Below, in pieces: positions 35,230-46,775 of a DNA stretch of 64,000 bases. Both the position numbers and the translations under genes were made by a program. The notes beneath the pieces were generated by a model that did no database searches, was not told the DNA's origin, and worked only from the letters and a program-made list of their open reading frames with translations. Location of the stretch: NCBI GenBank assembly GCA_001414345.1, contig LLCB01000028.1, positions 124,001-188,000 of the forward strand. The letters run 5' to 3'. This DNA is from Hymenoscyphus infarciens (taxonomy: Eukaryota > Ascomycota > Leotiomycetes > Helotiales > Helotiaceae). The number at the start of each line of letters is the position of its first letter. Position 1 is the first letter of the stretch.

Positions 35230-35566
35230 TGTAACGGCACGAAATACACACAACTACAGAAGAGGCATATGGGAGTGCGTTTGGCAGAATGACGTATATA
35301 AATACTAGGCTCTGATACAGAAGAAAAGGCTAAACTAGCCTTTTCTGACTCTAGGAGAGTAGGCTGCTATATACAAGAGGTTCGGACTATATAAAAGGGT
35401 CCGAAACCGACCAACGACATACGTCGGCTAATACAAAAGCCCGAACTCTACGAAGTACGTTCGAAAGTCCGGACGTACGTAACCTTCTTAAATTAGACAA
35501 TGTAAAACAACAACTACCGAAACCTCATATGTGGCAGGTACTCCCAGCTGACGGCATGCCGTCATA
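35230..35566 (+). repeat. Right LTR, non-coding element
   Basis: Direct repeat of 31774-32119, better preserved in C/G content. It lacks about nine bases (TCTAGGATG) present near the 3' end of the left copy. Confidence 0.85.
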
Positions 35567-36469
35567 ATATTTTATTAACTCTAGTATTTATAGTAGTAAT
35601 AGTAGTATAAGAAGAAAAGATATATATATAAAAGTTAAAGATTAAGAGATTAAAAGAGTACATTATTTGATTTTTATAGTATATATCTTTTTATATATAT
35701 TTAAAAGAAGTATAAGCAAAAGTACGTATTATAATATATACTAGCTAAATATTAGTATATATTATAATATATATATATATATATATATTATAGATTAAAA
35801 AGAACTAATAAGTATAAGCTAAATAGACTTTAAATAGTAGACTCGAGTAATTATTATAGTAAATAGCTATCTCTAACTCTAACTCTCTCTTTCTATCTCT
35901 TTAACTCTAGCCTACTCTTAGTCTACTAGTTATACTTCTCCTCGGCGCGTATATCTTTAGAGACTATTATATTCTAAAACGCGAGTTATTTCACTATAGA
36001 TTAGTACTTATTATAATATATCGTTGTTTTAATAGTATAATATACGTTCTCTTAATAGTTAAGCTATTATAGTATATATGTTTAAATAGGTAGTATAAAC
36101 AATTTTTATTATATATATCTAAACTAGTCCTAAGGGATAAAATATTAGCACTTATTATCTTTTTCTAACGAGGATTTATTTCTAATATATAACTAAGAAA
36201 GGCTTTACTTATATAAGCTCTCTCTCTAGAGCTTTTAAGTAAAGTACGACGAGCTATTTTATAGCAATTTCTACTACACTTATAAAGAGCTACAAAAGCA
36301 TATACTATTTCATATAAAAAGCTAGTCAACTAACTAGTCCTAGAATATTTGAGTTAGTTTACTTCTTTTAGAGGAAAATCCACTCGGAATATACGACTTA
36401 TCAAATCATCTTTGACATACTAGGCTTGTAAGTTTATAGCGTTATATATGTCTTAAAGTCAATACTATC
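35567..36469. other. AT-rich decayed sequence
   Basis: TATATA runs and short stop-riddled frames; nothing recognisable. The part from about 36,350 may be more of the pseudogene to the right. Confidence 0.5.
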
Positions 36470-37767
36470 GAACTATCTATAAGATTTGGTCTTTTTCAAC
36501 ATCCTCTAATCGATCCATCTTCTCGATGCTTCGGTCTTTTTCAGAATCCGCAAATCTACTTGAAGAGTTAGTCTCCTTCAAACCCATATCTCTAAGACGT
36601 TTGTAGAGTATACTTCCGAAAAAACAGTTATCGAAGAACTTCATATATTTGCCAAGTTCTACAATGATTTCTTAGTCGGTTGTTACCTCCAAAGGGGGCT
36701 ACCAGGGGGTACAGGAATTCGTAACTAGCGAATAGTTAACTAACTCTCTACTATTCCTTCTATTATTTATCTAAAACTCGATAAATCGATTCCATTATTC
36801 TAAAAGGCTTAAATAATTAAGATTTTAATATATTTATTATTCTAAAGAAGTTAGAATAATTATAGAAGTATAAGTACTTCGAGAATATAGTCACGAATTC
36901 CTACACCCTCTAGTAGAGCTGAGAGAGAAACGCTTATTCTTTGGGAGATGGAATATGCTTTAATATAAGCAAATAAACCAACAGTGGGATTTCTAATAGC
37001 CGGTATCGCTCTTTTCGTAGCTTTCCGTGTTTGAAATCAGAAGTCGAGTATTAATGTCTCTCTTTATCTACTAGAGGTGATAATCGTAAGATAGTAGTAA
37101 ATATATCTTTAGATAGTAGGTCTTTAGAGCTCTATAGTAAGGTAGGAGTTCTAATCTCTTAAATACTAATAATAGGAGTCTAGTTACGAGAAGGAAATTG
37201 CTAGGTGAGAGGACTCTTCTTTCTAATCTAAGTAGAAGGAAGGTTATTAACACTTACGGAAGTTTAAAGGCTAGAAGCAAATCTCACAGCTAGGTTAATT
37301 AGAAGACTCTTATTACTTAGGGGATGCTTTTTAGCGTTTGGAGAAGTACTTTCTACTGGAGAACTATTAACTTTAGAGGGTCTCTAAGTGCTAGGTAGTG
37401 CCGTATTCGCTTTTTCTAGCAGCTGAATCTCTAGTAATTTTGGAACATTAGGAGCCTGTTTGGTATTAGCTATTTTTACTATGTTTGGTTAGACAAGAAT
37501 AGATGATACTAAAGAAGTGGTTTCATAAATATCTTTGAAATTGGGAGTTAGAGGAGTTCGCTCAACAGTGACAGATAAAGTAACTGCTGGTGCGTTTCCG
37601 CTTATATGGCCATTCTTATCCTCTGTTGATAACCCCTGGGATATATTGATGTCGCTGCTCATGTTGTTGAATAGAGCAGTGTGATGTCGTTTTGTCGGCT
37701 CTTTTTCACTTCGAAGTATTGTGATGATGGAGAACTGGGTCGGGTTTAGGTTTGGTTCAGCGTGCAA
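36470..37767 (-). pseudogene. RIP-stopped pseudogene of unknown function, with insertion
   Basis: On the minus strand one frame starting near the ATG of MSSDINISQGLSTEDKNG (37660) can be read across about 1.1 kb with many TAG and TAA stops but few frame changes. Readable parts include TPNFKDIYETTSLVSSILV, SSPVESTSPNAKKHPLSNKS and, beyond the insertion, EIIVELGKYMKFFDNC and LEDVEKDQIL. Stops are mostly TAG, as CAG-to-TAG changes by RIP would give. A 215-base inverted-repeat element (36,702-36,913 with TA on each side) sits in the frame; the frame continues correctly on both sides of it. The protein is not recognised. Confidence 0.55.
36700..36915. mobile_element. MITE with TA target duplication
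   Basis: After TA the left end reads CCAGGGGGTACAGGAATTCG; the reverse complement of the right end reads CTAGAGGGTGTAGGAATTCG, before TA. About 21 end bases match with three or four transitions. The inside is AT-rich and non-coding. TA duplication and short inverted ends fit a Tc1/mariner/pogo-derived miniature element. Confidence 0.6.
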
Positions 37768-38499
37768 GTTGAAGTGTTTATACTTACATGTCCTTTCTTA
37801 AATGCCAATATCTATCTTAGACATTACCTATAGTGCTTTCAAGCTCCTAGTGAATGAAATTTTGAACACGTTCTTTATACTACAGGGACGTACCAACTTT
37901 TACGCACTTAGCTTCACTGCTTATAGTAAATTCACCCTCCCCGCCACTTAGCTCTATTATCTGAAGATTGATTTGAAGCTTGTTATTTTAATTCACTCAT
38001 CTTATGATTCTCCATGCTTGGGTTTGATTCTCACCTAGTACGTAACATACCAAATAAACCAGAAGATATCCACTTTTTTCTATGTACTTGCTTGTGGGTT
38101 CTTTGGAATGATGGTTCGAGCAATCATAAAGCCCTTTAGATACAATAGAGTTTGCGTCCATTATCACCTACAAAATGAATGCCTCGCTTGGGGGCTGTGA
38201 GAGCATCATGACATCTCAATTACATATGCTGGCATTCGTTGGTTTTGTAAGTACACTGAATAAGACTGTCACAATTTGATTCCATAAGTTTGTTACTACA
38301 CGTGGAAATAAATAAGAGAGTCATTGGAAAACTTCCATGTTTTTCTCAATGGCAAATTTGCAAGATGTTTGCGGGCAATCAGATTGTGGGGTATAATAAG
38401 AGACATCCTTTCCTCTGGCCTTCAGCTCCTCGAGAATCAAAAGTCATTCTCACCCATTTCATTCAAGAACGTGAAATTACTCTGTTGAACCTCCTTCCA
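37768..38499. other. Intergenic, no gene seen
   Basis: Composition rises to normal here. The open frame at 38,290-38,673 overlaps the 5' part of the methyltransferase pseudogene at its right end (WDKRARGHNERAYPVTM); its left part has no recognisable feature. Confidence 0.4.
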
Positions 38500-38559
38500 G
38501 TTTTCTGCGACCGCGCGAAACTGCTGAATTCTAGAGCCCTGTCAGTCAACGCTCTTGTT

Positions 38560-39775
38560 TTCATTCATGATGGTCGAAATAAAACAGTCCAACACTGGGA
38601 CAAGAGAGCAAGGGGGCATAATGAAAGGGCTTATCCTGTGACCATGGCTTCCTTAACGAGGTTATCCAGTTGACTCCAAATAAACTAGCCAATATAAACG
38701 TCGTTAACTTGGGTTGCGGCACTGGCGAACTCGTTTGGAGACTTTTTGAAAAGGGCGGTTTTGGGAAGGCAAAGGTGCTGGAGTTGATATCTCTCCCGGG
38801 ATGATTAAACTAACGAGTAACTCCGGAATGGAAGCAACGGCAACGGAAAAGGCACTGGAAGAAGCAAAGAGAAAGATCAAAGGAAAGTTTTTCGGATTTA
38901 AACCAACCCAGATCACTCCGGAATTAAAACTGCGTCGCGCTAAGGAGGAAGTGGTGGAAACAAAGGCTGCTGAAGATGAGTTTGAAGAACATATGAAGGG
39001 TGTCGAAGCGAGAAAGCCTGGATTACTCTCAACAAATGAAAGAACAGCTTTCATCTAAGGAGACATCAAAACCAATGAATGTATAGGGAGAACCCGTGAA
39101 CACTTTGGAGGACCTAAAGTAAACTTGATCAGTGTCATATGGATCCTTCGCATAGTCGCCTCAAATTGGGATTATGGTACTCTGGCATACACTATACTAC
39201 GTCGCAATCAGTTGATTGAACTCTTCAAAACCTCGGCGTCGCTACTCATTCCGGGTGGGAAAATCCTATTTCAATTCGAAATGACAAGGAGCACATCGAT
39301 CTCATCCTTGGCCATCACCTATTGGTGATGCACCTTCCATCAGAATTCCAAACGATAATGACATTCAAGAGTGTAAAGGTTAATTGGAGGAGATCACTTC
39401 CGAGATAGAGTGTCTGGAGCTTGAATGGGTTCACGATGCGCACAGAAGGTATAGAATGATTCCTGAACGCTCGATGGAAGTGGCGGTGGGTAAACAGAAG
39501 CCAAAGCAACTTCTTGAAGACGGGGACTAGGCTACTTTGCGTAACATCTTGGTGGAATAGTACAAGGGCAAAGGATTATCAGAGCAAGCCTTTGAACGTT
39601 CATCTGTGTACGCTCAGTTTAAAAAAGTTGAGCCAACGGGAGTGCCGAAGGAGAAACTGGGTAGTGAGAATCGGAAGGGAAAAGAAGAGCTGGGGAAGGG
39701 GAACGTGGTAAAAGAAGCCCTGATCAAGGGAAAGAGAATGGGAAGGGGAAAGTGAAGGGGAAGGGGAAAGGGATA
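38560..39775 (+). pseudogene. SAM-dependent methyltransferase pseudogene
   Basis: Readable pieces in order: VQHWDKRARGHNERAYPVTM (to about 38,648), FLNEVIQLTPNKLANINVV then NLGCGTGELVWRLFEKGGFG, the class I motif I, at about 38,650-38,780; GVDISPGMIKL at about 38,781-38,815 in a new frame; a charged insert; IELFKTSASLLIPGGKILFQ near 39,210-39,275; and ELEWVHDAHRRYRMIPERS near 39,410-39,470. At least three frame changes and stops at 39,056, 39,524 and 39,557 break the gene. The TAG in GTG GAA TAG TAC fits CAG-to-TAG. The order is that of a fungal class I methyltransferase with a C-terminal Lys/Gly-rich tail. Introns could explain one break, but not all. Confidence 0.65.
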
Positions 39776-39780
39776 GTATC

Positions 39781-40941
39781 GAAATTGGGTTGGTCGCTGT
39801 AATAATTTAATAACTGTTGTAACTTGAGTGCATAAACTCCATTCATCTTCTTTTCAAAAACACTAATCCCGTCTTACCGAGTCTACAAGTCCAACTTTGA
39901 GAACTTGAGCTTGGTAATTATTCTATTGCCATCGATATTCAAATCACGCTATATCTATCAAAGAAATCTCTCCATGCCAGAAGCAAAATTCCTTTACATT
40001 CCAAAGTATACAACAATAGAGCTTATAATTCCTCTAAGAATATAAAACTCCACCTATTTTACAATGCCACATGCTGCGAAAACAGGTTTATATACTGTTA
40101 AAGTCCTTTTCTTAAAAGTTATCCAATCGAGTTTGTTAACCCAAGCCCACCCCTTCCCGCCATCTCACACAAAACGTGGCTTCTCGCGTGCTCATTTCTC
40201 TCCAACAATCCAGGTTGTAACTTCGTGTCGTATTTCTCGGGGTAGTCATCTAGAGATGTTTTGTCATGTTAGTAATAGTAGTTCTAGAAGAAGAAGAAAG
40301 TGATTCTTTCTCAAGGAGTGGGACGGGATCCTGCCAGTACGACCAAAGTCCTCAACCAGAGAGAAGGCACGGTGAAGTAACAGATGTTATAGCCGGAATA
40401 CACAAGAATTCAAACTATCCTTTAGCTAACCAAATTTGAGATCGCACCTCCTTTACTAAAAAAAGCGAAATTGAAATAAACAGTCCCTTCCAAGTCCATT
40501 ATGAAAACTTACGTGATAGATTGATAAATTTGGGTTGTCAAGGAAACTCTCTCACTTTCTTTCTCCTATTCAGACTATTCTTGTGTCCTTTGACCTACAC
40601 TTTTCGTATTGCGTATCTCGTACGCTAACCAGATCCCGCTGTGTCTTCCGAAGGATCCCATTGAAGGATTTCCCGAGGTCATAAGCGAGATTTCTTTGCT
40701 TTCTAAGCACACGGAGCACTGTGGATTCACAATCCTACGAAACATGAAACAAGAGTTATTTCCCTGCGCCGTAAGTCGTGAAAGTAAAGGGTAAAAGCAA
40801 AGGTCCATATATATCTTTCAACTTCCATCTTCTTGGAGGTTCACCTCGAACTTGTTTGTTCGTTCGTTCCCCACTCAAACGTATATTTCGCCCAGTCACT
40901 CATTTTCTTTTTCTTTCAACTTTCTTGCTAGATACTAAGAG
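39781..40941. other. Intergenic
   Basis: Promoter space for the secreted protein to the right. Short frames on both strands lack support. A CT-rich leader (CATTTTCTTTTTCTTTCAAC) lies just before the ATG at 40942. Confidence 0.5.
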
Positions 40942-41983
40942 ATGATTCTTCATGGATCCCTCGTCGTGATGGTAATGGCAATGGTAATGCCAGTTTGGTC
41001 GAGGGTGGGTGGTCATAAACCAAGTGTCACACCATCATCGCAGCTCACCGCAACGCCAACACCCCCTCCAGTCTCAACAATACAATTACAAACCGTAACA
41101 ACCTCGACGCCGCCCGGTCTCGCAACCTGGCTCTGGGACTCGGAACTAATCCTCAACGACGCCCTCGTCGCGGAATTTCTGACAAACACAAAAGCATTGG
41201 GCATCACCTCAGTCTACGCTCAGATCAACCGGGACATAGGAAACCCCACGTGGGAACTTTTCGTGGGGAAGTGCATTCAAAATGGCATGCGCGTGGAGGC
41301 CTTATTTGGGAACGCCCAATGGATTGTTGGGTCAGGGGTACCTACTTTGGACAGCCAACTGGAGTGGATTACAACCTACCAGGGCAGTGCCGGGGCGGGG
41401 AGCAAGTTTGGGGGAATCCATGTTGATGTTGAGGTATGAGTTCCTCGTCGCTTATTTCCCCCAGAATATGAGGAATTGAATGTAATTACCAGCTAACATG
41501 TCTTTGTGTTAAAAGCCATGGTCCCTCCCTACGTGGTCCACAAACCAAGCTTCACACCTCGTCTCCTTCCAGACGATCATGCTCCAAATCAGCACCCTAG
41601 GAAAGAGTCTCTCCTTACCCGTTACCGCCGATCTCCCCTTCTGGGCATCTGAAATCATCCTCCCAACAAGTCAAACGCTCGATCTTTGGACTCTTTCTGT
41701 GCTCGATACCGCAGTCTTCATGACTTACCGCAACACCGCGTCTCAAGTTCTCGACATCGCAAAGCCTGCGCTCGAGGCGGGGAAGAAGAGTGGGAAGAAG
41801 GTGTGGTTGGCGGTGGAAACGAGAGAGGTAGCCGAGGGTGCGCTCATCAGCTATTTTGGGAAGGATAGAGAAGTGCTCGTGGAGGATTTGGAGAACGTGA
41901 AAAGCGCGGCTTCTGGTTCCTATGAAGGTAGCTTTGCGGGGATTGCGGTCCATGATTATACTGGATTGATTGCCCTTGGTTGA
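40942..41983 (+). CDS. Secreted TIM-barrel hydrolase-like protein
   Basis: Two exons, 40942-41433 and 41516-41983, 319 residues. A signal peptide starts it (MILHGSLVVMVMAMVMPVWS), then a Thr/Pro-rich linker (TATPTPPPVSTIQLQTVTTS) before the folded part. The sequence GGIHVDVE-PW spans the splice site; an acidic strand end of the form (I/V)HxDVEP(W/Y) is common in glycosidase-like TIM barrels, and FMTYRNTASQVLDIA and KKVWLAVETREV fit later strands. The likely role is extracellular carbohydrate breakdown, but substrate and family number are not known. No GPI signal is seen. Confidence 0.85.
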
Positions 41984-43362
41984 TGTTCGGTATTTTTGAG
42001 TGTTAGAGGGTTGAATTGTTTGTTTTGCATCAAGATAGATTTATTCCCGTGACTTCGAGTTCTGAAAATAAGAGTGGACATGCAAATGGGCAAAATTCTC
42101 ACTCGATTAGATTGACGGGTACCGTCTGATGGGATGAGCTCGAGACCCTGACAGTCAATGCTGCTCTATCAGACAGTGTGCGAACGCCTCTAGAATAACG
42201 GTACCTATTCTCCAAGAAGGTTTGAAACAATCAAGAGGTCGAATTTCTGGGTACGATTATTTAGGCCACGTTTTTTAGTTAGTCGAAGCATAAGAATAGT
42301 AGAACCAGGCTACAGCAGGTTTCACTTATTACCTTCTACTAAGTGTGTAGCCATAACTTTGTAAGGCGCTTATTACAACTTCCTTATATAACCCCTTTTC
42401 GTATTTATTCTTTAATACATTATCCTTTTGAATAATATTGTAATTATATACCTTCTTTTAAATTTAGAAAGTGTTATAGTTTATAAGTTATAATAAGATT
42501 AAGTTATATACTGCCTTCTAATAAATAAAGTCTAACTTTAGTGTGCACAGCTTATTAACCTGTAGTATTGTGTTAGCAACCGTACTAATTTATAAGGGTA
42601 AGCGTAGGTGTTGTGCATAGGTTATGCTAGGTCGTGGCCCAAATAATTGATCCCGAATTTTTGATTCCTCCAAACATTCTCGCTTAACAGATCAAACTGT
42701 TTTATCATTCCCGAAGTGATAGGCAGGCAGGGAAGATCTACAAGGACTAAAGCCGGGTCCCCAATTCTCTTCCTTGTTTGTCTCACAAAAACGAAGCACA
42801 AAAGTATCATAAACCCTTTCATTTCCCCCCCAATTCCTAACCCTACAAACACCATTTCCGTTTCCATTTCCATTTCCATTTCCCTGTCCATCAGTAATTT
42901 CCATCACATGCCTGGTCCATGCCCATGTCCCATTCCATACCATTCCATATCCCACTTTCCTATCATCCTTGAAATGGAATAAACAGAGAAAGGGGGAAAA
43001 AAAAACAGACAACAACCACATTCGCGCGTTCCGGGTATACATGCAAAAGATGGAGAGAGCCTGTGTACAGCAAGAAAGAAGAAGCCAGCCGAACCAACCA
43101 AACCCAGGCTAGATAGAAAACCCCCCCTTAGCGCTGTGCAGACGTAAAAATTTTCCTTCCCACAGAAACATGCAGGAAAGAGAAAAGTGAGAGAACCGGT
43201 CCCATAAAGTACAGGAGAGAGAGAGAGAGAGAAAATATCAACAAAGCACAACCCCTTACACATACATATCATGAAACCCCTCCCCCCCTTCCTATTCACA
43301 TTCCATCCTATCCGCTATCTTCAATCCGCATGTAAACTTTCGAAAAGTGTTGAAGAATTGAA
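41984..43362. other. Convergent 3' region
   Basis: Between the stops of the secreted protein (+) and the transcription factor (-). The middle (42,270-42,640) is AT-rich and bounded by short inverted repeats (listed separately). A CATTTC microsatellite lies at about 42,856-42,884 and a GA run at 43,214-43,231. Open frames across these repeats are artefacts. Confidence 0.5.
42256..42647. mobile_element. Possible short inverted-repeat element
   Basis: ATTATTTAGGCCACG at 42256-42270 is matched by the reverse complement of 42633-42647, ATTATTTGGGCCACG (14 of 15). The 390 bases between are AT-rich, while both flanks are not. No target-site duplication is clear and no coding is seen, so this is only a candidate MITE. 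Confidence 0.35.
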
Positions 43363-46300
43363 TCAAGTTTGCAACTGTCCACCAACAAGCGAGATGCAGT
43401 TCGTGAGCAAAAGCGCCGCCTCATGCAACAACTCCCATCTCGTCTTCTCAAACGTCGTTCTCAACACCATCAACAATCCACTGCAAGCATTGAAGCCCGA
43501 CAGATTCTTAAGTTCCTCTGGCGAATCCACACTGCCGAATTTCCGAAGGTAGACACGCATGTCACGGACTTGAGCATCAAAGTCGTAGGCTGCTGGAATG
43601 GGGCCAGTAGTAGGACCTTCGAGAGCAAAGCCATAAGACCAGACGATTAATGCGGCGAAGTAGGTAGTCCATGGTCGATTGAGGAGAGGGTCGTCACGAG
43701 CCGAGTACTCGAATTTCGAATCATCGAATCCACCGTGGATGTTGGGAATGGTGTCTGGGAGGAGGACGGTCTTTAGGAATTGAAGGGCGTACCAGGTAGC
43801 ATCTCGGGCTTTGGCTGTGGGTGCCCAATTGTCCTTCATTCGTCGTTGAACGCTGTTTAAATCTTGAGAGCCAATGGTGCGACCAAGCAGTCTCTTGGCT
43901 CTTGCGTAGATTTGACAATCAACTATGTCGACGTGCATTGCCATGTGAGCAAGGTGATGCAGAACGGTTCTACCCTGGAATACAACGTTCTCTTCCCTCT
44001 TCTCGATGTACATGTATGGCCCCGGTACTTTGCCCCCAGCGCTGCGGGTCATGGATCTGGCAAAGTCCTTTCTCCAGGAATCGAAGGCACGTGTGAGTGA
44101 GCTTCGCCATTTATCACGACCACCAAGAGCTTGAGAGACTCCAAGTGAGTTGACTTGAAGATCTCGCTGATTCATGTGCCAACTGACACTGAGCAAACCG
44201 GCCATGAGAATGGTTCTTCCAAAAGAGTTGGTCCGAACTTCTGAGCCATTTAGAGTCCGCTTAAGGCCTTCCAAGAAGGAGATTGGTTTGACGCCATTGG
44301 ATTGTAGGCTGGCTTCGATCCTACCAACCTCGGCACTATTTGTGGCGTTCCACAGAGCTTCGTCGCAAGGGAGTGGAAGTCTCATTTCATGGGCTACCAT
44401 AACCGTCGAGTGTCCAAACATGGTGGCGTGAGTTGAATCGATGACAAATGCCGCGAAAGCTGCTCTTCGGGTCGCCTCATTCGTGATCCAATGATTCCAC
44501 CACTCGTCAGGTGTATTAGATCCGGATGCAGAGGAGTGACGAGATCCATTTGGTCCCTGCTTGTCGTCTCTCACACTTGGTGGAGAGTCGAGTGCAGATC
44601 TGCCGATAAGTGAACTTCCACGTCTCATCAGGGTGATGGTTGTTGCGTGATGAATGTGGGCTCGCTCGTGTAGTGCTCGAGTTGAATACATCTTTTCATA
44701 GAGTTCCAACAAGAGAAGGGCTTGGAAAACCCACAACTTCGCCGGAGGTCGGAAATGGTAATCGCTGAATATCTGGTTGTAACACACAAAGTCAGTACAA
44801 CTTCTCCTCATATTAGATCCACGGATGGTACAAACCTCCCATCTCAAGTGCCAAGCCAAGAAGTTCGACAGCTCAGCACCAGCCTGAGTAACCTCATAAC
44901 CATGCATCTTGTCCAGACACGAAGCACCAATAGCCATCATGGCAATCAAAAGGAGGTTTGGTGTCTTATCCGGCGAGAAAGTTGGTTTGTGAACTAGGAT
45001 TTTCTTAGTATCTCTGAAAAGTGAAGGATTATAGGAGACATACGAATTGGAACCTGTTCACTAAAATGATACCAATAACTTCCGATATAAGTCTGCATCA
45101 TCTTCCGGCTCATCATATGACTGTCAACATTGCGATCGCCCTCGAGAAGATTTTCCTTTTGCTTCGCAACAGGTGTATGATCTCCCTCATTAAATCGCTC
45201 CTTGATGAGGTCAATAATTTGCTGGCTTTTCTCTTCAGAGAGCACAGTTTCCGGGAGACTGGTGTCAAGAAGACTAGTGACAGCCATTGGATGATGCGGT
45301 TGCTGATTCGGAGGAAAGAATCCTGGGAGATTCGCATCATTGGCAAAATATGGTGCGTAGTATTGGTTCTGCGCCTCAGGGTTCCTTTGGAGGTGGTCAG
45401 CAGATGACAGGTGGATCATTGTGGCGGTTTTTAACTTACGCTGCGTAACCTTGCGGTCCCATGTGGCTCATTGGTGAGGAATTTTCAAGTTGCTGATTGC
45501 TAAACAAATATGCAACGAAATCCTCGGGAATAGCAAAAGGTGATCGGCTATAGCCTTCACCGCCAAAAACGGGCATGGTGTTTGGTGCAGTCATCTGGTC
45601 CAGCATCATCATCTCCGGGCCAGATTGCTGATGGTGCATAGAATCATTCGGATACTCGGCAGGCATTGAAGTTGGGTACGTTGGTTCTAATTCCCGACCT
45701 GCAGATACAGATGATGCAGAAGTTGGAAATCCAGGAGGGGGGAGGCTGAAGGAAGGAAAGTTTTGCTGAGGGACGTATGTTTGAGGACTAGCATGGCTAG
45801 AATGGTAGCCTTGAGTGTTTGATGCAGCATTGACAAGACCATATGGCGCTGTCTGCAAAGAAGGCCTGGAGAACTCAGCAGGTTTAGTGGCATCAGAAAC
45901 ACCAAAACTTGAATGGCGGGGTGGTCGATTGCCAGAAAGGGCGCTTGGTTGAACCTTTTCTCTTGGGATGTTGTCGCTGTTGGATCTCTTAAAACCTCCT
46001 GCGGGATTGAAGCTTTCACCATTAGTAGATGCAGCACCAGAGTATGTTCCTGAAGATGAGTTCGTGACGGGAGAGTAGGGACTAGTAGTCATTTCTTGTG
46101 GCGATTGATATTGTAACTGGCTTGTTCGTGACTTTCCTGCTAAGCTCAAGCTTGGTCTCATTACCTCTGGGGAGGAGGAGCCATGCATTGATAACGGCTT
46201 TCCAGTTTCCGTGATTGGAGAGTGGTTGTGTCCTAATATGGAGTCTTTTCTGTGCAGTTGGGAACCCTTTGCTGTGTGTCTTTCTCTGTGTCTGTTTCTC

Positions 46301-46775
46301 AGGTCTTGTCTGACAAAGGTTCGGACGCAGTCTGGAAAGTCGCAATTGTAGATCTGTTTGGGTTGGTGGTTAAGCTGGTGGCGATATCTGTGATTTCAAT
46401 AATTAGTAAACAAACCAAAAGTGAGGCCGATCTAACTCACAGATGCTCCGCTCTAGAATAGCTCTTCCCACAACCAGGCTCAGGACATTCAAACTTCTTG
46501 TCTAATCCCTTCCGGCTTCGTCTTCTCTTTCTTGAGGGACCATCAGTTCCAGAAGAATGGCCGTCAGGACCATCTACTGGGGAAGTATCTCCATTCTCAT
46601 CCTTGTTGTCACTTTCGCGACTGCGACGCCGACCGCGATTCTTGTCATCTTTTGCCTGGCCCTGTGGAGTTGGGTCTGGAAGCTGCGCCATGTTGACGTT
46701 GTTTGGGGTGTCCTTTTGCGACACGATCTTGCTGGCAGGGAAAGGGTGCGTTTGTGGTGCCAGAATCGAAGTCAT
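43363..46775 (-). CDS. C2H2 zinc-finger transcription factor with fungal_trans domain
   Basis: Five exons: 46775-46441, 46387-45440, 45384-45044, 44993-44836, 44772-43363, in phase, 1,063 residues. Two C2H2 fingers lie at about residues 97-119 (CPEPGCGKSYSRAEHLYRH) and 127-149 (CDFPDCVRTFVRQDLRNRH); the first intron splits finger one after AEHL. A basic stretch (SRKRRRSRKG) just before them is a likely nuclear signal. A long Ser/Pro/Gln-rich region follows (150-540). The C-terminal 550 residues form the fungal-specific transcription factor domain (for example IGSYWYHFSEQVPILHKPTF and NLLLIAMMAIGASCLDKM). This architecture is that of AmdX/Klf1-like regulators. Target genes are unknown. The start is the first ATG in the frame. 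Confidence 0.93.

Larger units (their letters stand above)
31774..35566 (+). mobile_element. Non-coding LTR retroelement (LARD-like) with hairpin arrays
   Basis: Two direct repeats, 31774-32119 (346 bases) and 35230-35566 (337 bases), match over their whole length apart from transitions and one short gap near the 3' end. They begin TGTAAYRGCACGAAATAC and end TGCCGTCACA or TGCCGTCATA. Both flanks carry ATATT (31769-31773 and 35567-35571), a 5-base target-site duplication. The 3.1 kb between has no reading frame of retrotransposon type; it is made of repeat modules (listed separately). A third LTR of the same family, alone, is at 58,327-58,711. The arrangement fits a large non-autonomous LTR element that relied on proteins from a partner. 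Orientation is by LTR ends and arbitrary. Confidence 0.8.
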
